Shown: positions 1 to 9,019, counted from the stretch's first letter. The stretch is DNA of 64,000 bases from Zhenpiania hominis (GCF_014333425.1 NZ_JACRYT010000013.1:9861-73860); one strand, 5' to 3'. A program made the numbers and translations. Notes: generated from the letters alone by a model not told the origin.

Positions 1-1163
1 AGCTTTTCACTCTGAAGGAAGGACGCTTCCAGGGAATGAAGCATTTCTTTTTCTTCTTTTGTGAGTTCATAGGGGTTTTCCGGATCAATGGTCGGGAAGT
101 TGGCGTCCCTCAGTTCATAAGTCACGCCTTTTATGTCGATGGTCCCCTTTCCATAATCAATTTTATCCAGCAGCATCCGGTGTTCCAGTTTATATTCAGG
201 ATGGGCCATGATTCTCTGTCCCTCTACCTTGAACTGGCAGATAGCGATGGCCTTATTCATCTTCGCCGCCAGTTCCGGATCAACCGGATCGTATTTATTT
301 TCATCAAGGATTTTCGGCTTAAAGTACTCACACGGGTCATCCCCATAAATCGTAGAAGCAAGGACTGCCAGCGGTCGCAGGTTAATCCCGTATCCGATTT
401 CCAGCATATCAAAATTATTGTAGCTGATGTTCATCCGCAGTACGTTTGTAATGCAGGCCCAGTTTCCTGTCGCCGCGCCCATCCAAACGATATCGTGGTT
501 TCCCCACTGAAAATCTACGTCATGGTAATCGAGAAGAAAGTCCATAATGGCGTCCGGATGCGCGCCTCTGTCCCAGATGTCTCCGATGATATGCAGTCTG
601 TCTACCGCCAGGTTGCTGATCAGATTTGCCATCTTGATGATGAATTCTTCCGCCACACCGCACGCTACAATAGAATTGATGATCTCACTGTAGTAGTGGG
701 CTTTATTGGCCTCATCATCCGCATGCAGCAACTCATCCATACTATACGCGAGATATTTCGGAAGCCTTTTGCGCACCTTTGATCTCGTATATTTCGTAGA
801 AACCGATTTACAGATTTCAACAAGCTGGAAAATTGCTTCTTTACACCATTTGTCAAAATCCCGCTCCGAAGCTTTTCTCCGTTTCAGTTCCGCCTCCGCG
901 TTGTACACAAGAGCCGCCAGCGCGTCCCGTTCGTCATGAGAAAGGTCCGGTCCGAAAATTTCATCCACTTTTGTGTGGATGACGCCGGAAGCGCTCTTTA
1001 ACATGTGGATAAACGCTTCATGCTCGCCATGCAGATCACTTAAAAAATACTCGGTTCCCTTAGGCAGCGCCAGAATCGCGCTCAGGTTAATAATCTCCGC
1101 GCAGGCCGCGTTAATGTTTGGATAATCCTTCGACAGATGCCGCAGGAATTGCTCGTCAATCAT
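1..1163 (-). CDS. fbp: Fructose-1,6-bisphosphatase class III, N-terminal part (runs off the window)
   Basis: Gluconeogenic enzyme hydrolysing fructose-1,6-bisphosphate to fructose-6-phosphate; cytosolic and metal dependent. The reading frame is open from an ATG at 1163 to the window edge, giving about 387 codons of an enzyme normally near 650 residues. The translation starts MIDEQFLRHLSKDYPN and carries the metallophosphoesterase signatures of class III Fbp in order: DLHGEHEAF near the N-terminus, GDIWDRG, then GNHDIVW. The start is supported by AAGGAG at 1178-1183. The gene ends a minus-strand run and has its own promoters in the roughly 700 bp non-coding region upstream. Truncation is due only to the window boundary; no internal lesion is seen. 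Confidence 0.95.
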   Translation of the reverse strand, partial: MIDEQFLRHLSKDYPNINAACAEIINLSAILALPKGTEYFLSDLHGEHEAFIHMLKSASGVIHTKVDEIFGPDLSHDERDALAALVYNAEAELKRRKASERDFDKWCKEAIFQLVEICKSVSTKYTRSKVRKRLPKYLAYSMDELLHADDEANKAHYYSEIINSIVACGVAEEFIIKMANLISNLAVDRLHIIGDIWDRGAHPDAIMDFLLDYHDVDFQWGNHDIVWMGAATGNWACITNVLRMNISYNNFDMLEIGYGINLRPLAVLASTIYGDDPCEYFKPKILDENKYDPVDPELAAKMNKAIAICQFKVEGQRIMAHPEYKLEHRMLLDKIDYGKGTIDIKGVTYELRDANFPTIDPENPYELTKEEKEMLHSLEASFLQSEK

Positions 1164-1253
1164 GATTTCTTTCTTTTCTCCTTCACCAAATACTAATATC
1201 TGATTATTTTTTCCTGTTTTACGGAATTCTATCAAAATCCGACTTCTGTTTAC

Positions 1254-1334
1254 ATTGTAACATAACTGAAATCTCGCCGCAATTTTGAATTGGTTACAAT
1301 AATAAAATTATATCAAATTGGCAGAAATATGCAA
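1254..1334 (-). promoter_or_regulatory. Two candidate sigma-A promoters of fbp
   Basis: On the minus strand, TTGCAT (1329-1334) and TATAAT (1307-1312) are separated by 16 bp. Closer to the gene, TTGCGG (1277-1282) and TACAAT (1254-1259) are separated by 17 bp. The distal -35 lies inside a GGCAGA/TCTGCC inverted repeat (1320-1340). Seen by eye only; which one is used is unknown. Confidence 0.5.
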
Positions 1335-1430
1335 TCTGCCGCGCAAACTTTCTATAATTTGGAAACTAATTTAAAACATGAGAAAGGAAGCGGAGTTACG
1401 CTGATAATCAGTGGATAATCCGCAGGAAAT

Positions 1431-1467
1431 CAGCGGGCAAACATCAGGAAACCAGCGGGCAAACATC
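1431..1467. repeat. Two direct copies of CAGCGGGCAAACATC, 22 bp apart
   Basis: CAGCGGGCAAACATC occurs at 1431-1445 and 1453-1467. The core GCGGGCAAACA recurs as a perfect inverted pair at 8944-8986. The 1341-1909 stretch around it has no convincing gene: open frames exist on both strands but lack good ribosome-binding sites and recognisable domains. Confidence 0.6.
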
Positions 1468-1721
1468 CCGCCCCGCTTCCCGAAGGTGTTCGCCCAGAGC
1501 TTCCCTTCCATTGCATCATGGATCGCTTCCAGCGTACTCCACAGGATTTCTGTCTGTGCTGCGAGATTTGCTAATTTGTCTTGAATATAAATTCTTGAAT
1601 CATTTCTCATCTCCTTGTAGATTCCTGTCCATTTTAATTCAGAACAAATCCCTGAAATTATGGAACAGAAGTTGCGGCGCGCGAATAAATTGGCAAAAAT
1701 TCTGGGCTTGGTGCGCGATGC

Positions 1722-1879
1722 GCGAACATTTTGGGCAAAAGGAACGAGTAGTTGCATTTTTCCCCAAAATTCTCCCTTCGTCTCTTTGTTTTTAAGATCT
1801 AAATTTCCAAATATGGAATATATAGTAAAATTTGCTTCAAAATCCGCAATTCTGATTTCGGAAAGGCAATCATGTTCGC
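1722..1879. repeat. Two degenerate copies of an intergenic element, in opposite orientation
   Basis: One copy reads forward from GCGAACATTTT at 1722. A second reads on the minus strand over 1839-1879, with GCGAACAT, then CAGAATTGCGG and ATTTT. The same layout reappears at 59362-59402. By ungapped eye alignment, 32 of 41 positions agree between 1839-1879 (minus strand) and 59362-59402 (plus strand). Function unknown. Confidence 0.4.
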
Positions 1880-1909
1880 ACCCATGTCTCCTTCGTACTT
1901 GACATTATA

Positions 1910-1963
1910 AAAAACACCTCCAAAGTAACAGATTTTTATATTTTATCTGTCTACTTTAGAGGT
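1910..1963 (-). terminator. Rho-independent terminator downstream of metA
   Basis: The minus-strand RNA pairs 1945-1963 (ACCTCTAAAGTAGACAGAT) with 1916-1933 (ATCTGTTACTTTGGAGGT), an almost perfect 18-bp stem with a short AT loop, followed by a U6 run. It lies about 195 bases after the metA stop. The 1964-2157 segment is therefore probably met 3' UTR, with no other feature seen. Confidence 0.75.
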
Positions 1964-2157
1964 ATCATATCAAAATCAATATGGGTGGTAATTACTACTA
2001 AATTAATACACCTTTTTACATTTTTTTGCGTTAACTTCGTACACCATTCCGGATGGTTTTTTACGCCATTTTTACACCAAATAGCGATAATTTACAATAA
2101 ATGGCAACAATCACCATCATTTTTTCAATAGTTTCAACCATTGAAATTTCAACGTAT

Positions 2158-3075
2158 TTACCGGATCTCCCGAATATTGAACGGAGTGTTCTGATATACA
2201 TAATAATTGAGCCAGTTGGAGAACAGCAGGTTCGCGTGGGCTCTCCAGCGGAACAGGATCTCCTGCTCCGGATCATCGTTCTTAAAATAGTTGGCAGGGA
2301 CCTGGATGTCCAGTCCTTTTTTTACATCGCGGAAATATTCTCCCGCCAGAGTATCCTTATCGTATTCCTGGTGGCCGAGAACGAAAATCTGCCGGCCGTT
2401 TTCCGTGGAAATGATATGAGGCCCGACCTCCGGCGATTCTGCCAGAATCCGCAGTTCCGGATGCTTCAGGACATCCTCTTTCCAGATCTCCGTATGTCTG
2501 GAATGGGGAGCGTAGAAGATCGAATCAAATCCCCTCATCAGCGGATTATGGGCTCTGGTCACCCGGTGCTCGAAAACGCCGAACACCTTCTGATCCAGCA
2601 GGTGCTTGTCGATTCCGTAATAGTAGTAAAGCGCTGCCTGCGCCCCCCAGCAGATAAACATATTGCTGTAAACATGCGTCTTGCAGAACTCAAAAATTTC
2701 GCATAGCTCCTTCCAGTAGTCCACCTGCTCATAAGGCATCTGCTCCACCGGCGCTCCGGTCAGAATCATCCCGTCAAAATATTCATGCTTAATCTCGTCA
2801 AGAGTCTTATAGAACGTATCCATATGCTCCTGGGAGATATGGGTGGATTCATGGGAATCCATCTGCACCAGAGTCATCTCCACCTGCAGCGGACTGTTTG
2901 CCAGCACTCTGGCAAGCTGCGTCTCTGTGGCGATTTTAGTCGGCATCAGATTGACGATTACGATTTTCAGCGGACGGATATCCTGCGTCGTCGCCCTGGC
3001 CTGCTCCATGGTAAAAATATTCTCATTCTGCAGCGCTTCTGCCGCAGGCAGTTCGTTCGGTATGATTAAAGGCAT
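2158..3075 (-). CDS. metA: Homoserine O-acetyltransferase (MetA family, Glu111 type)
   Basis: Acylates homoserine in the first committed step of methionine synthesis; cytosolic. The 305-residue protein has the MetA fold signatures: nucleophile Cys142 in CWGAQA and the catalytic His236/Glu238 pair in GHQEYD. Position 111 in TGAPVEQ is Glu; in this family Glu111 goes with acetyl-CoA use and Gly111 with succinyl-CoA, so acetyl-homoserine is the inferred product despite the common 'succinyltransferase' label. That fits the O-acetylhomoserine sulfhydrylase gene just upstream, 30 bp away. The nearest strong ribosome-binding site (AGGAGG) is about 15 bases from the ATG, rather far but with no better start in frame. 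Confidence 0.95.
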   Translation of the reverse strand: MPLIIPNELPAAEALQNENIFTMEQARATTQDIRPLKIVIVNLMPTKIATETQLARVLANSPLQVEMTLVQMDSHESTHISQEHMDTFYKTLDEIKHEYFDGMILTGAPVEQMPYEQVDYWKELCEIFEFCKTHVYSNMFICWGAQAALYYYYGIDKHLLDQKVFGVFEHRVTRAHNPLMRGFDSIFYAPHSRHTEIWKEDVLKHPELRILAESPEVGPHIISTENGRQIFVLGHQEYDKDTLAGEYFRDVKKGLDIQVPANYFKNDDPEQEILFRWRAHANLLFSNWLNYYVYQNTPFNIREIR

Positions 3076-3105
3076 TGATACTTCTTGTGTCCTCCTGTTT
3101 TCCGT

Positions 3106-4395
3106 TTATTTCACTTTATCGAGAGCCTGATCAAAGTCATAGATAATGTCTTCAATGGCTTCCAGACCTACCGATACCCGAATCAGGGACGGGCTGATTC
3201 CCGCCGCGATCTGTTCCTCTTCCGAAAGCTGTCTGTGGGTTGTGCTGGCAGGGTGCAGCACAGAAGTGCGGATATCGCCCACATGTACAACGATACTGGT
3301 CAGTTCCAGATGCTCCAGGAATTTTTCTCCTGCCTCTTTTCCACCCTTCACGCCAAAGCAGAGTACGCCGCTCTGTCCCTTGGGAAGATATTTCTGCGCC
3401 AGCTCATAGTACTTATCGCCTTTGAGACCCGGATAAGCAACCCAGTCCACCATCGGATGATCTTTCAGATGCTCTGCCAGTTTCATGGCGTTTTCACAGT
3501 GACGTTCCATACGGATATGCAGCGTCTGCAGCCCCTGATGAGTCAGATACGCGTTCATCGGCGCCATCGGACAGCCCAGATCCCGTACCAGTACTGCCGT
3601 CAGTCTCGTGCAGAAGGCGGTCGGACCGAACTTTTCATAAAAGCGCAGTCCGTGGTAGCTTTCGTCCGGTTCGGTCAGACCCGGGAATTTATCCGACGCG
3701 GCCCAGTCAAACTTTCCGCTCTCCACAATCGCGCCGCCTACGCAGCTGGCGTGTCCGTCCGCGTACTTGGTCGTGGACTGAATCACGATATCGGCTCCCA
3801 GTTCCAGGGGGCGGCATAAAGCCGGAGTTGCCAGCGTGTTATCTACAACCAGCGGAACTCCGATTTCCCTCGCGACCTTTGAAAACTTCTCAAAATCCAG
3901 AACGCTCAGAGCGGGGTTTCCAAGAGACTCGCCGAATACGGCCTTGGTGTTCGGTCTGGCGAACTTCAGAATTTCCTCCGCCGGAAGATCCTGATCCACA
4001 AAGTCCACGTCGATTCCCAGTTTTTTCAGAGAAACGCCCAACAGATTGTGGGTGCCGCCGTAGATGTTGGACGCGGAAATTACATGATCCCCCGCGTTAC
4101 ACAGGTTCAGCACCGTAATCAGAGTAGCCGCCTGTCCGGAGGAAGTGGCAATTCCGGCGGTTCCTCCTTCCAGCAGCGCCATCTTGTTTTCCAGCGCTTT
4201 CACCGTAGGGCTTCCCAGCCTGGTATACATAAAATTGGGACTCTCTAAATCAAAAAGATCGGCTACATCCTTCGCGTTATAATAGCGGTAAGTTGTATTC
4301 TGCACGATAGGGAGCACCTGAGGCTCTCCGCTCTTCGCCTTGTAGGCGCCGTGCACGCATCTGGTTTCAAACGCGGTTTTTCTTTCTTTTGTCAT
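3106..4395 (-). CDS. metY: O-acetylhomoserine sulfhydrylase (aminocarboxypropyltransferase)
   Basis: PLP enzyme of the Cys/Met metabolism family that makes homocysteine from O-acetylhomoserine and sulfide. The 429-residue length is typical of MetY rather than the roughly 380-residue cystathionine synthases and lyases. The PLP lysine is seen in QSTTKYADGH, and the SSGQAA and VVDNTLATP segments of the fold are present. It is the first gene of metY-metA, so the pair gives direct sulfhydrylation of the acetylated intermediate. No S-box (SAM riboswitch) fits in the 80 bp upstream, which holds only a plain promoter. Confidence 0.95.
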   Translation of the reverse strand: MTKERKTAFETRCVHGAYKAKSGEPQVLPIVQNTTYRYYNAKDVADLFDLESPNFMYTRLGSPTVKALENKMALLEGGTAGIATSSGQAATLITVLNLCNAGDHVISASNIYGGTHNLLGVSLKKLGIDVDFVDQDLPAEEILKFARPNTKAVFGESLGNPALSVLDFEKFSKVAREIGVPLVVDNTLATPALCRPLELGADIVIQSTTKYADGHASCVGGAIVESGKFDWAASDKFPGLTEPDESYHGLRFYEKFGPTAFCTRLTAVLVRDLGCPMAPMNAYLTHQGLQTLHIRMERHCENAMKLAEHLKDHPMVDWVAYPGLKGDKYYELAQKYLPKGQSGVLCFGVKGGKEAGEKFLEHLELTSIVVHVGDIRTSVLHPASTTHRQLSEEEQIAAGISPSLIRVSVGLEAIEDIIYDFDQALDKVK

Positions 4396-4438
4396 ATGTA
4401 TATTTCCTCTCTTATTTTTTCATAAATTCATACTCAAT

Positions 4439-4467
4439 ATCTTACACGATTTTTCACGAAAAAACAA
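4439..4467 (-). promoter_or_regulatory. metY-metA promoter
   Basis: Minus strand: TTGTTT (4462-4467), 17 bp, TAAGAT (4439-4444). The only space available is the 80 bp between bceB-like and metY. The spacer carries CGTG/CGTG direct half-repeats of unknown meaning. Confidence 0.6.
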
Positions 4468-4474
4468 GGAAATC

Positions 4475-6502
4475 TCAAAACAGGTTCCGCTTAAAGCCGG
4501 TATAGGTCGCCGCAAAATACAGCAGATAGACTCCCGCGAATATCAGCAGGGAAATCCCGTAGTAAAACAGCGCGGAAGTGGGAATCCCGGTATAAAATAC
4601 AAATCTCTGCCCCGCGTAGATGGAAAGAATTCCGCTGAGGATTACGGCCATCAGCATCGGCCACAGGTAATAGGAGGCAAGCTGTTTCAGCACGATCCGC
4701 CCGATTTCCCGTTCCCTGAGTCCCAGCTTGCTCAGAACCTGGTAGCGAAAACGGTATTTCGCCGAATCGCTCAGCTGCTGCACGGAAAGGATCGTCATGG
4801 ACACGCACAGGAACACGATCGCGATATAAAACAGCGGATAGGCCATAGAAGCAAGGACAAAACGCATTTCTCCCATCATGTTGTCTCTCACCATCACCGT
4901 TGCCGCCATGGTTATGATCTCATTGGTGCCGTAGCCCCAGGTAATCACCGCTTCCATTTCCCCGGTCTCCTCGTTTTCATAATCCTTGCTGTCCGCCAGA
5001 AGATCCTGCAGACCATCGGGAGCAGATCCTTTCAAATCCGCTGCCAAAAGAGAGTAAAACGGATTCATCGAATTGGCCAGGCGATCCGGAACCACCAGGA
5101 TATAATCCGCCCCGTTTTCCCCGCTCTGGGCAAAGGGAATCGTTTCAATACCGGCACAGCTGAGGGAATGTCCCGCCGCCTCAATCCCCGTTTCCTTCCG
5201 GAAGCGCTGGAAGCTGTCTTTGAGCCGTTCTTTTGTCTGAATCAGATACTGCCGTTCTCCCAGGCGGATCGGCTCTTCTCCCAGCATTTGCCGCAAAGCG
5301 TTGTAATCGCTCAGCTTCATATAGGTATCATAATCAAAATACTCGCTGCTGCCGGTGTTTTCCGTCTGCTGGCTTTTGTTCTGAAAGTAGGGAAGGTTCT
5401 CCCGCAGCCAGTCGTTCACAGTTGTGCTCCCGTTCTCATAAACCCGGTAGACCCGCAGAGCTTCCGGCTCCGCTTCTTTTTCCAGAATAGCGATCTGCCG
5501 GGCGAAATCATCGTCCTTCTCATCGCTGAACATAATGACATCAAAGGGAAGCTCTGTTTCCAGCATCTTGTTCTGATAATCGCTGAGCATCATTGCCGCG
5601 GAGCATCCGACCAGAGCCAGAGCCAGCAGCACAGTGATGCTCCCCATAGTAAACCGCATCGTTTTTATCTTGGAAGCCATCTGGCGGAGAAGAAAGATCC
5701 GTTCCCCTTTATAAATTCCTTTACCCTGCCGTTCAATGCGGATGGCCGTCAGACCGGAAAGGCCCGCGTAAAAAAGATAGACGCAGACGATCAGCCCCGC
5801 GCTCATGGGCCATACATTGGCCATATTGAAGCTTCCTGTAAACAGGAAACTGAAAAACAGGATCGTATAGGCAACCGCGAGAAAGAGCCAGACCGCAGAC
5901 CGCTTTGTCTGTTTTCTGCGCAGCATCTGGTTCTGCCGGTCCAGATAGAGCAGGTCATAGATCTTCATCTTTTTGAAAGCCCTGCGGTTTCTCCACAGAG
6001 CGAGAAAATAAACGGCTCCGAACAGACATACGGTCATCAGCAAGCCGTATCCGCTCACTTCCGCCGACAGATGATAAGCCCTCTGGAAAATATGATAAAA
6101 AATCGCCGTCAGAATCTGCTGGAAAAAAAGTCCCGGAAGGATTCCCAGGATCAGCGCCGCCGCTCCGATCAGAAGATTCTCCCTTGTAAACAGCTTCCGT
6201 ATCTCTTTTCGCTTCATTCCCATCAGCAGGTAGGTTCCGAATTCCCGGCTTCGTTTTTCCAGCATAAAGCGGATCATATAGTGAAACAGCCACGCGATGA
6301 TGAAAATCAGGAAAAAGGTAACAAGGCACAGCATGGCGGCCATGATACCTCCGCCCTGCGCGTAGAGCGCTTTCAGATCCCTGGAGAAAATCAAGGAATT
6401 GAACGCCAGCATCAGCGCGGAAATAATGGTCATGGTCACCAGATAGATCAGGTAGTCCCTCATGGAACGCCTGGCGTTTCGAAAGGCGAGTTTATTCAGC
6501 AT
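4475..6502 (-). CDS. FtsX-like ABC permease, BceB/peptide-resistance type
   Basis: Membrane half of a Bce-type transporter that senses and relieves cell-wall-active peptides together with its histidine kinase. About 675 residues. There are ten likely membrane spans: one at the N-terminus, groups of three before the long extracellular loop (roughly residues 310-530), and a C-terminal FtsX block. The ATG at 6502 is preferred because GGGAGG sits 11 bases upstream; a GTG at 6514 would leave the ribosome-binding site touching the start. Its reading frame looks intact, but the partner ATPase gene immediately upstream is broken, so the transporter probably cannot be energised unless another ATPase substitutes. 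Confidence 0.9.
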   Translation of the reverse strand: MLNKLAFRNARRSMRDYLIYLVTMTIISALMLAFNSLIFSRDLKALYAQGGGIMAAMLCLVTFFLIFIIAWLFHYMIRFMLEKRSREFGTYLLMGMKRKEIRKLFTRENLLIGAAALILGILPGLFFQQILTAIFYHIFQRAYHLSAEVSGYGLLMTVCLFGAVYFLALWRNRRAFKKMKIYDLLYLDRQNQMLRRKQTKRSAVWLFLAVAYTILFFSFLFTGSFNMANVWPMSAGLIVCVYLFYAGLSGLTAIRIERQGKGIYKGERIFLLRQMASKIKTMRFTMGSITVLLALALVGCSAAMMLSDYQNKMLETELPFDVIMFSDEKDDDFARQIAILEKEAEPEALRVYRVYENGSTTVNDWLRENLPYFQNKSQQTENTGSSEYFDYDTYMKLSDYNALRQMLGEEPIRLGERQYLIQTKERLKDSFQRFRKETGIEAAGHSLSCAGIETIPFAQSGENGADYILVVPDRLANSMNPFYSLLAADLKGSAPDGLQDLLADSKDYENEETGEMEAVITWGYGTNEIITMAATVMVRDNMMGEMRFVLASMAYPLFYIAIVFLCVSMTILSVQQLSDSAKYRFRYQVLSKLGLREREIGRIVLKQLASYYLWPMLMAVILSGILSIYAGQRFVFYTGIPTSALFYYGISLLIFAGVYLLYFAATYTGFKRNLF

Positions 6503-7012
6503 GGGAAAGCTCACCTCCCGTAAGGGAAAGAACTTCCAGAATCTGATTCAGGAAATCACGCCTCTGCCCGCTGCCCCTGCGCAGCTCGTGAAAAATTTCC
6601 CCGTCCTTTAGATTCCCAGTTCCTCCATGATAGCCCCGGCCTTCTCCTTGATTTCCGCTGCCGGACGTTTGCGGATGCTCAGCGCCAGCGTGATGTTTTC
6701 TTCCAGAGTCAGCGTGTCCAGGAGATTGAAGTCCTGAAATACAAACCCCAGATGCTCTTTTCTGAAATCCGCCAGCTGATCCTCGGAAAGCGCGGTTATA
6801 TCCGTATCCCCGTACCAGATATGACCGGAGGTCACCTTGTCGATGGTGGACATCAGGTTCAGCAGCGTGGTTTTTCCCGATCCGGAAGCGCCCATCACTC
6901 CTACAAATTCCCCGGATCGCACTTCAAAGCTGATTCGGTTTACCGCCTTGGTTATATTGTCTTTTGTTCCATAATATTTTTCGATATCACAGACTTTGAT
7001 TGTTCCGTTCAT
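6492..7012 (-). pseudogene. BceA-like ABC ATPase with an internal deletion and frameshift
   Basis: The N-terminal half is normal: KVCDIEKYYG, Walker A GASGSGKTT, Q-loop FVFQDFNLLD, ending EELGI at a TAA (6608-6610). In the next frame the tail resumes as LKDGEIFHELRRG and runs to a TAA at 6492-6494, overlapping the permease start exactly as intact bceA-bceB pairs do. The missing piece is roughly 85 residues holding the LSGGQ signature, Walker B, D-loop and H-loop. Start chosen at ATG 7012 (AAGGA nine bases upstream); ATG 7021 is possible. The remaining ORF could still yield a stub of about 134 residues that binds the P-loop phosphate but cannot hydrolyse ATP. Confidence 0.85.
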
Positions 7013-7094
7013 TTCTGTCATTCCTTTCTTTTCTGAATATCTCAAGTATAAAATGAAACAGCAGGCGTTTGTATCGCTGTGTCTTACGCCAGTC

Positions 7095-8171
7095 TTACAA
7101 TTTTGAAAGACTTCTTTTCCGGGCATTTCCCTCGCTTTTCACAGGCTCCGGTCTTTCGTAAAAGGTTCCCTTTGGAAAGCGCAGAATCATCTTCATGCCC
7201 TTCCCCTCTTCCGATTCGGCGTGAATCTGGATTCCCAGTTTTTCGCACAATTTCCTGCAAAGATAAAGCCCCATGCCGGTAGACGCCCGGCTGCCGCGTC
7301 CGTTGGTTCCGGTAAATCCCTTATCAAAAATACGAACCAGCTCTTCCCGCCGTATCCCGACCCCCTCATCGGAAATGGCAAGCTGTACCCCGTTTTTTAT
7401 GTCTTCCGCTTCAACGCGGATTGTCCCCTTTTCTCCTTTTTTGTATTTAGCCGCATTGATGAGAATCTGACTGAGAATAAAAATCAGCCATTTTTCATCA
7501 CAAAAAACCGTTCCACATTCTGTGCGCACAGTAATCCGCATCCCGTTTTGAATCAGAAATGCTTTGTTTTTGGCAATCGCCTGATAGACCACCTCCTGCA
7601 GATCCAGTTCTTTCATCAGATAATCCTGGTACACAAAATCCGATCGGGCGTAAAAAAGCGCGGATTCAATGTAATTTTCAATTTTTCCAAGCTCCGGGCG
7701 GATTTTTCTCGCCAGGGTCTTTTCCCCGGATCCGGTCTGATTGTCGCAGATCAGTTCAATAGCGGTCACCGGAATCTTGGCGTCGTGAACCCAGCTTTCA
7801 ATATATTCCCGGTAATCTTTCTGCTCTGCCTCCAGGCGGTGGATTTCTTCGATTACCGATTTGTTTGACTCTTTCAGAAGACGGGCGTAAATCTGATCCT
7901 CACAGCGGTACGGACGTTTGATCAGCTCTCCAAGAAGATAGGGCCGATCAAGGCCGGAGAGAATTCCCTCCAGTTCTTTGAAATATCTGCGCCGTGAAAG
8001 ATAGGCGCAGATGAAATAAGCGGCCGCCGCTGCCGCCCATCCGATGAGAATCAGCCCTACCATTCCCCCTTCGGTTCCGCCGGCTGTCAGAAAAAGCGAC
8101 AGCGCCGCCATTCCCGCCAGATTCAGCAGAATCGCGGCGGTCCGATCCCTGAGATATCCGCGTATCGTCAT
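7095..8171 (-). CDS. BceS-like intramembrane-sensing histidine kinase
   Basis: Sensor kinase of 358 residues with two closely spaced N-terminal membrane spans (about residues 12-57) and almost no extracellular domain, the layout of kinases that read the state of a BceAB transporter instead of binding ligand themselves. The phosphoacceptor is His129 in ESWVHDAKIP. The ATP-binding domain shows an N-box near LINAAKYK, DEGVGI, and a GMGLYLC G2 box. It is seven bases downstream of the response regulator gene and 82 bases ahead of the broken bceA-like gene, so all four genes look like one operon. Confidence 0.93.
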   Translation of the reverse strand: MTIRGYLRDRTAAILLNLAGMAALSLFLTAGGTEGGMVGLILIGWAAAAAAYFICAYLSRRRYFKELEGILSGLDRPYLLGELIKRPYRCEDQIYARLLKESNKSVIEEIHRLEAEQKDYREYIESWVHDAKIPVTAIELICDNQTGSGEKTLARKIRPELGKIENYIESALFYARSDFVYQDYLMKELDLQEVVYQAIAKNKAFLIQNGMRITVRTECGTVFCDEKWLIFILSQILINAAKYKKGEKGTIRVEAEDIKNGVQLAISDEGVGIRREELVRIFDKGFTGTNGRGSRASTGMGLYLCRKLCEKLGIQIHAESEEGKGMKMILRFPKGTFYERPEPVKSEGNARKRSLSKL

Positions 8172-8177
8172 GCTGCA

Positions 8178-8858
8178 TCACTCCCTGCTTCCAAGTTTAT
8201 ATCCCATGCCCCGCTTTGTCTCGATAAGATCGCCTGCTCCGATCCCGGCAAGCTTTGCCCGGATACGCGTCATGTTGACACTAAGAGTATTATCGTCAAT
8301 AAAAATCTGATTGTCCCACAGGTATTCGATGAGATCCGCTCTGGAAACCACCTCTCCCGGATGAAGAAACAAAGCGTTGAGAATCCGAAATTCATTTTTA
8401 GAAAGCTCAGCTTCCCTGCCATTTTTACGGATGCTGCAGGACAGCAAATCCAGCGTAACATCCCGATACGTAAGAGTCCTCTCCTCTTCTGCCGGCGCGC
8501 CGCTTCGTTTCAGCACCGCCGCGATCCTGGCAAGAAGAATAGGCGCCTGATAGGGTTTTGAAATATAATCGTCACCGCCTCCTGTGATACATTCCAGTTC
8601 GTCCATGGAAGTGTTCCTGCTGGTGACAAAAATCACCGGCACGTCGGAAGTATTTCGCAGCTTCCTGCAGACCTGAATTCCGTTTTCCCCCGGAAGATTC
8701 ACATCCAGCAGCACCAGATCCGGCGATTCCCGCAGAATCTGCCCGGCAGGATCTTCAAAGCTCTGGGGGCACACCGGCTCATAAAGCGCATTCTTCAGAA
8801 GGACTTCCAGTTCCTCCCGAATCGCCGGATCATCTTCAATTACCATAATTTTGTACAT
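8178..8858 (-). CDS. OmpR-family response regulator, BceR-like
   Basis: Two-domain regulator of about 226 residues. The receiver starts MYKIMVIEDD (acidic pocket), has the phosphoacceptor Asp in LLDVNLPGENG and the switch Lys in SKPY. The C-terminal winged helix ends with the usual VNMTRIRAKL and ETKRGMGYKL motifs. ATG 8858 is chosen because GGGAGG lies seven bases upstream; the frame extends further without initiation signals. First gene of the Bce-type operon. The expected targets are its own operon and the transporter. Confidence 0.93.
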   Translation of the reverse strand: MYKIMVIEDDPAIREELEVLLKNALYEPVCPQSFEDPAGQILRESPDLVLLDVNLPGENGIQVCRKLRNTSDVPVIFVTSRNTSMDELECITGGGDDYISKPYQAPILLARIAAVLKRSGAPAEEERTLTYRDVTLDLLSCSIRKNGREAELSKNEFRILNALFLHPGEVVSRADLIEYLWDNQIFIDDNTLSVNMTRIRAKLAGIGAGDLIETKRGMGYKLGSRE

Positions 8859-8883
8859 CTTTTCCCTCCCTTTTCCTGCACCT

Positions 8884-8912
8884 ACCATACCACAGATTTT
8901 CCCCAGGGACAA
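8884..8912 (-). promoter_or_regulatory. Promoter of the Bce-type operon
   Basis: TTGTCC (8907-8912), 17 bp, TATGGT (8884-8889) on the minus strand, about 25 bases before the regulator's start. A perfect 12-bp palindrome CCGCGGCCGCGG (8936-8947) lies just upstream. Confidence 0.55.
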
Positions 8913-8943
8913 GATAAAGCGGCAGAGCGGATGGACCGCGGCC

Positions 8944-8986
8944 GCGGGCAAACATCATACCGTTTCCCGCTGCCGTGTTTGCCCGC
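8944..8986. repeat. Perfect 11-bp inverted repeat GCGGGCAAACA ... TGTTTGCCCGC
   Basis: Arms at 8944-8954 and 8976-8986 flank a 21-base loop, between the amino-acid ABC terminator and the Bce-type promoter. There is no U run, so it is not a terminator. The same core occurs twice at 1431-1467. Confidence 0.6.
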
Positions 8987-8988
8987 AG

Positions 8989-9019
8989 AAAAAAGCCTGA
9001 CCGTTTTTCCGATCAGGCT
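8989..9019 (-). terminator. Rho-independent terminator of the amino-acid ABC operon
   Basis: On the minus strand GCCTGATCGG pairs with CGGTCAGGC around a short A-rich loop and is followed by U6. Confidence 0.85.

Noticed and set aside
1371..1757. 128-codon minus-strand open frame and short plus-strand frames in the fbp upstream region
   Set aside because: No ribosome-binding site, no domain, and the region is made of repeated motifs; treated as non-coding.
2041..2060. Hairpin ACCAT/ATGGT followed by T6 on the plus strand
   Set aside because: Only a 5-bp stem and no plus-strand gene upstream; the real met terminator is at 1910-1963.
4396..4474. SAM riboswitch before metY
   Set aside because: The gap is only 80 bp and lacks the S-box core and terminator; only a promoter is visible.
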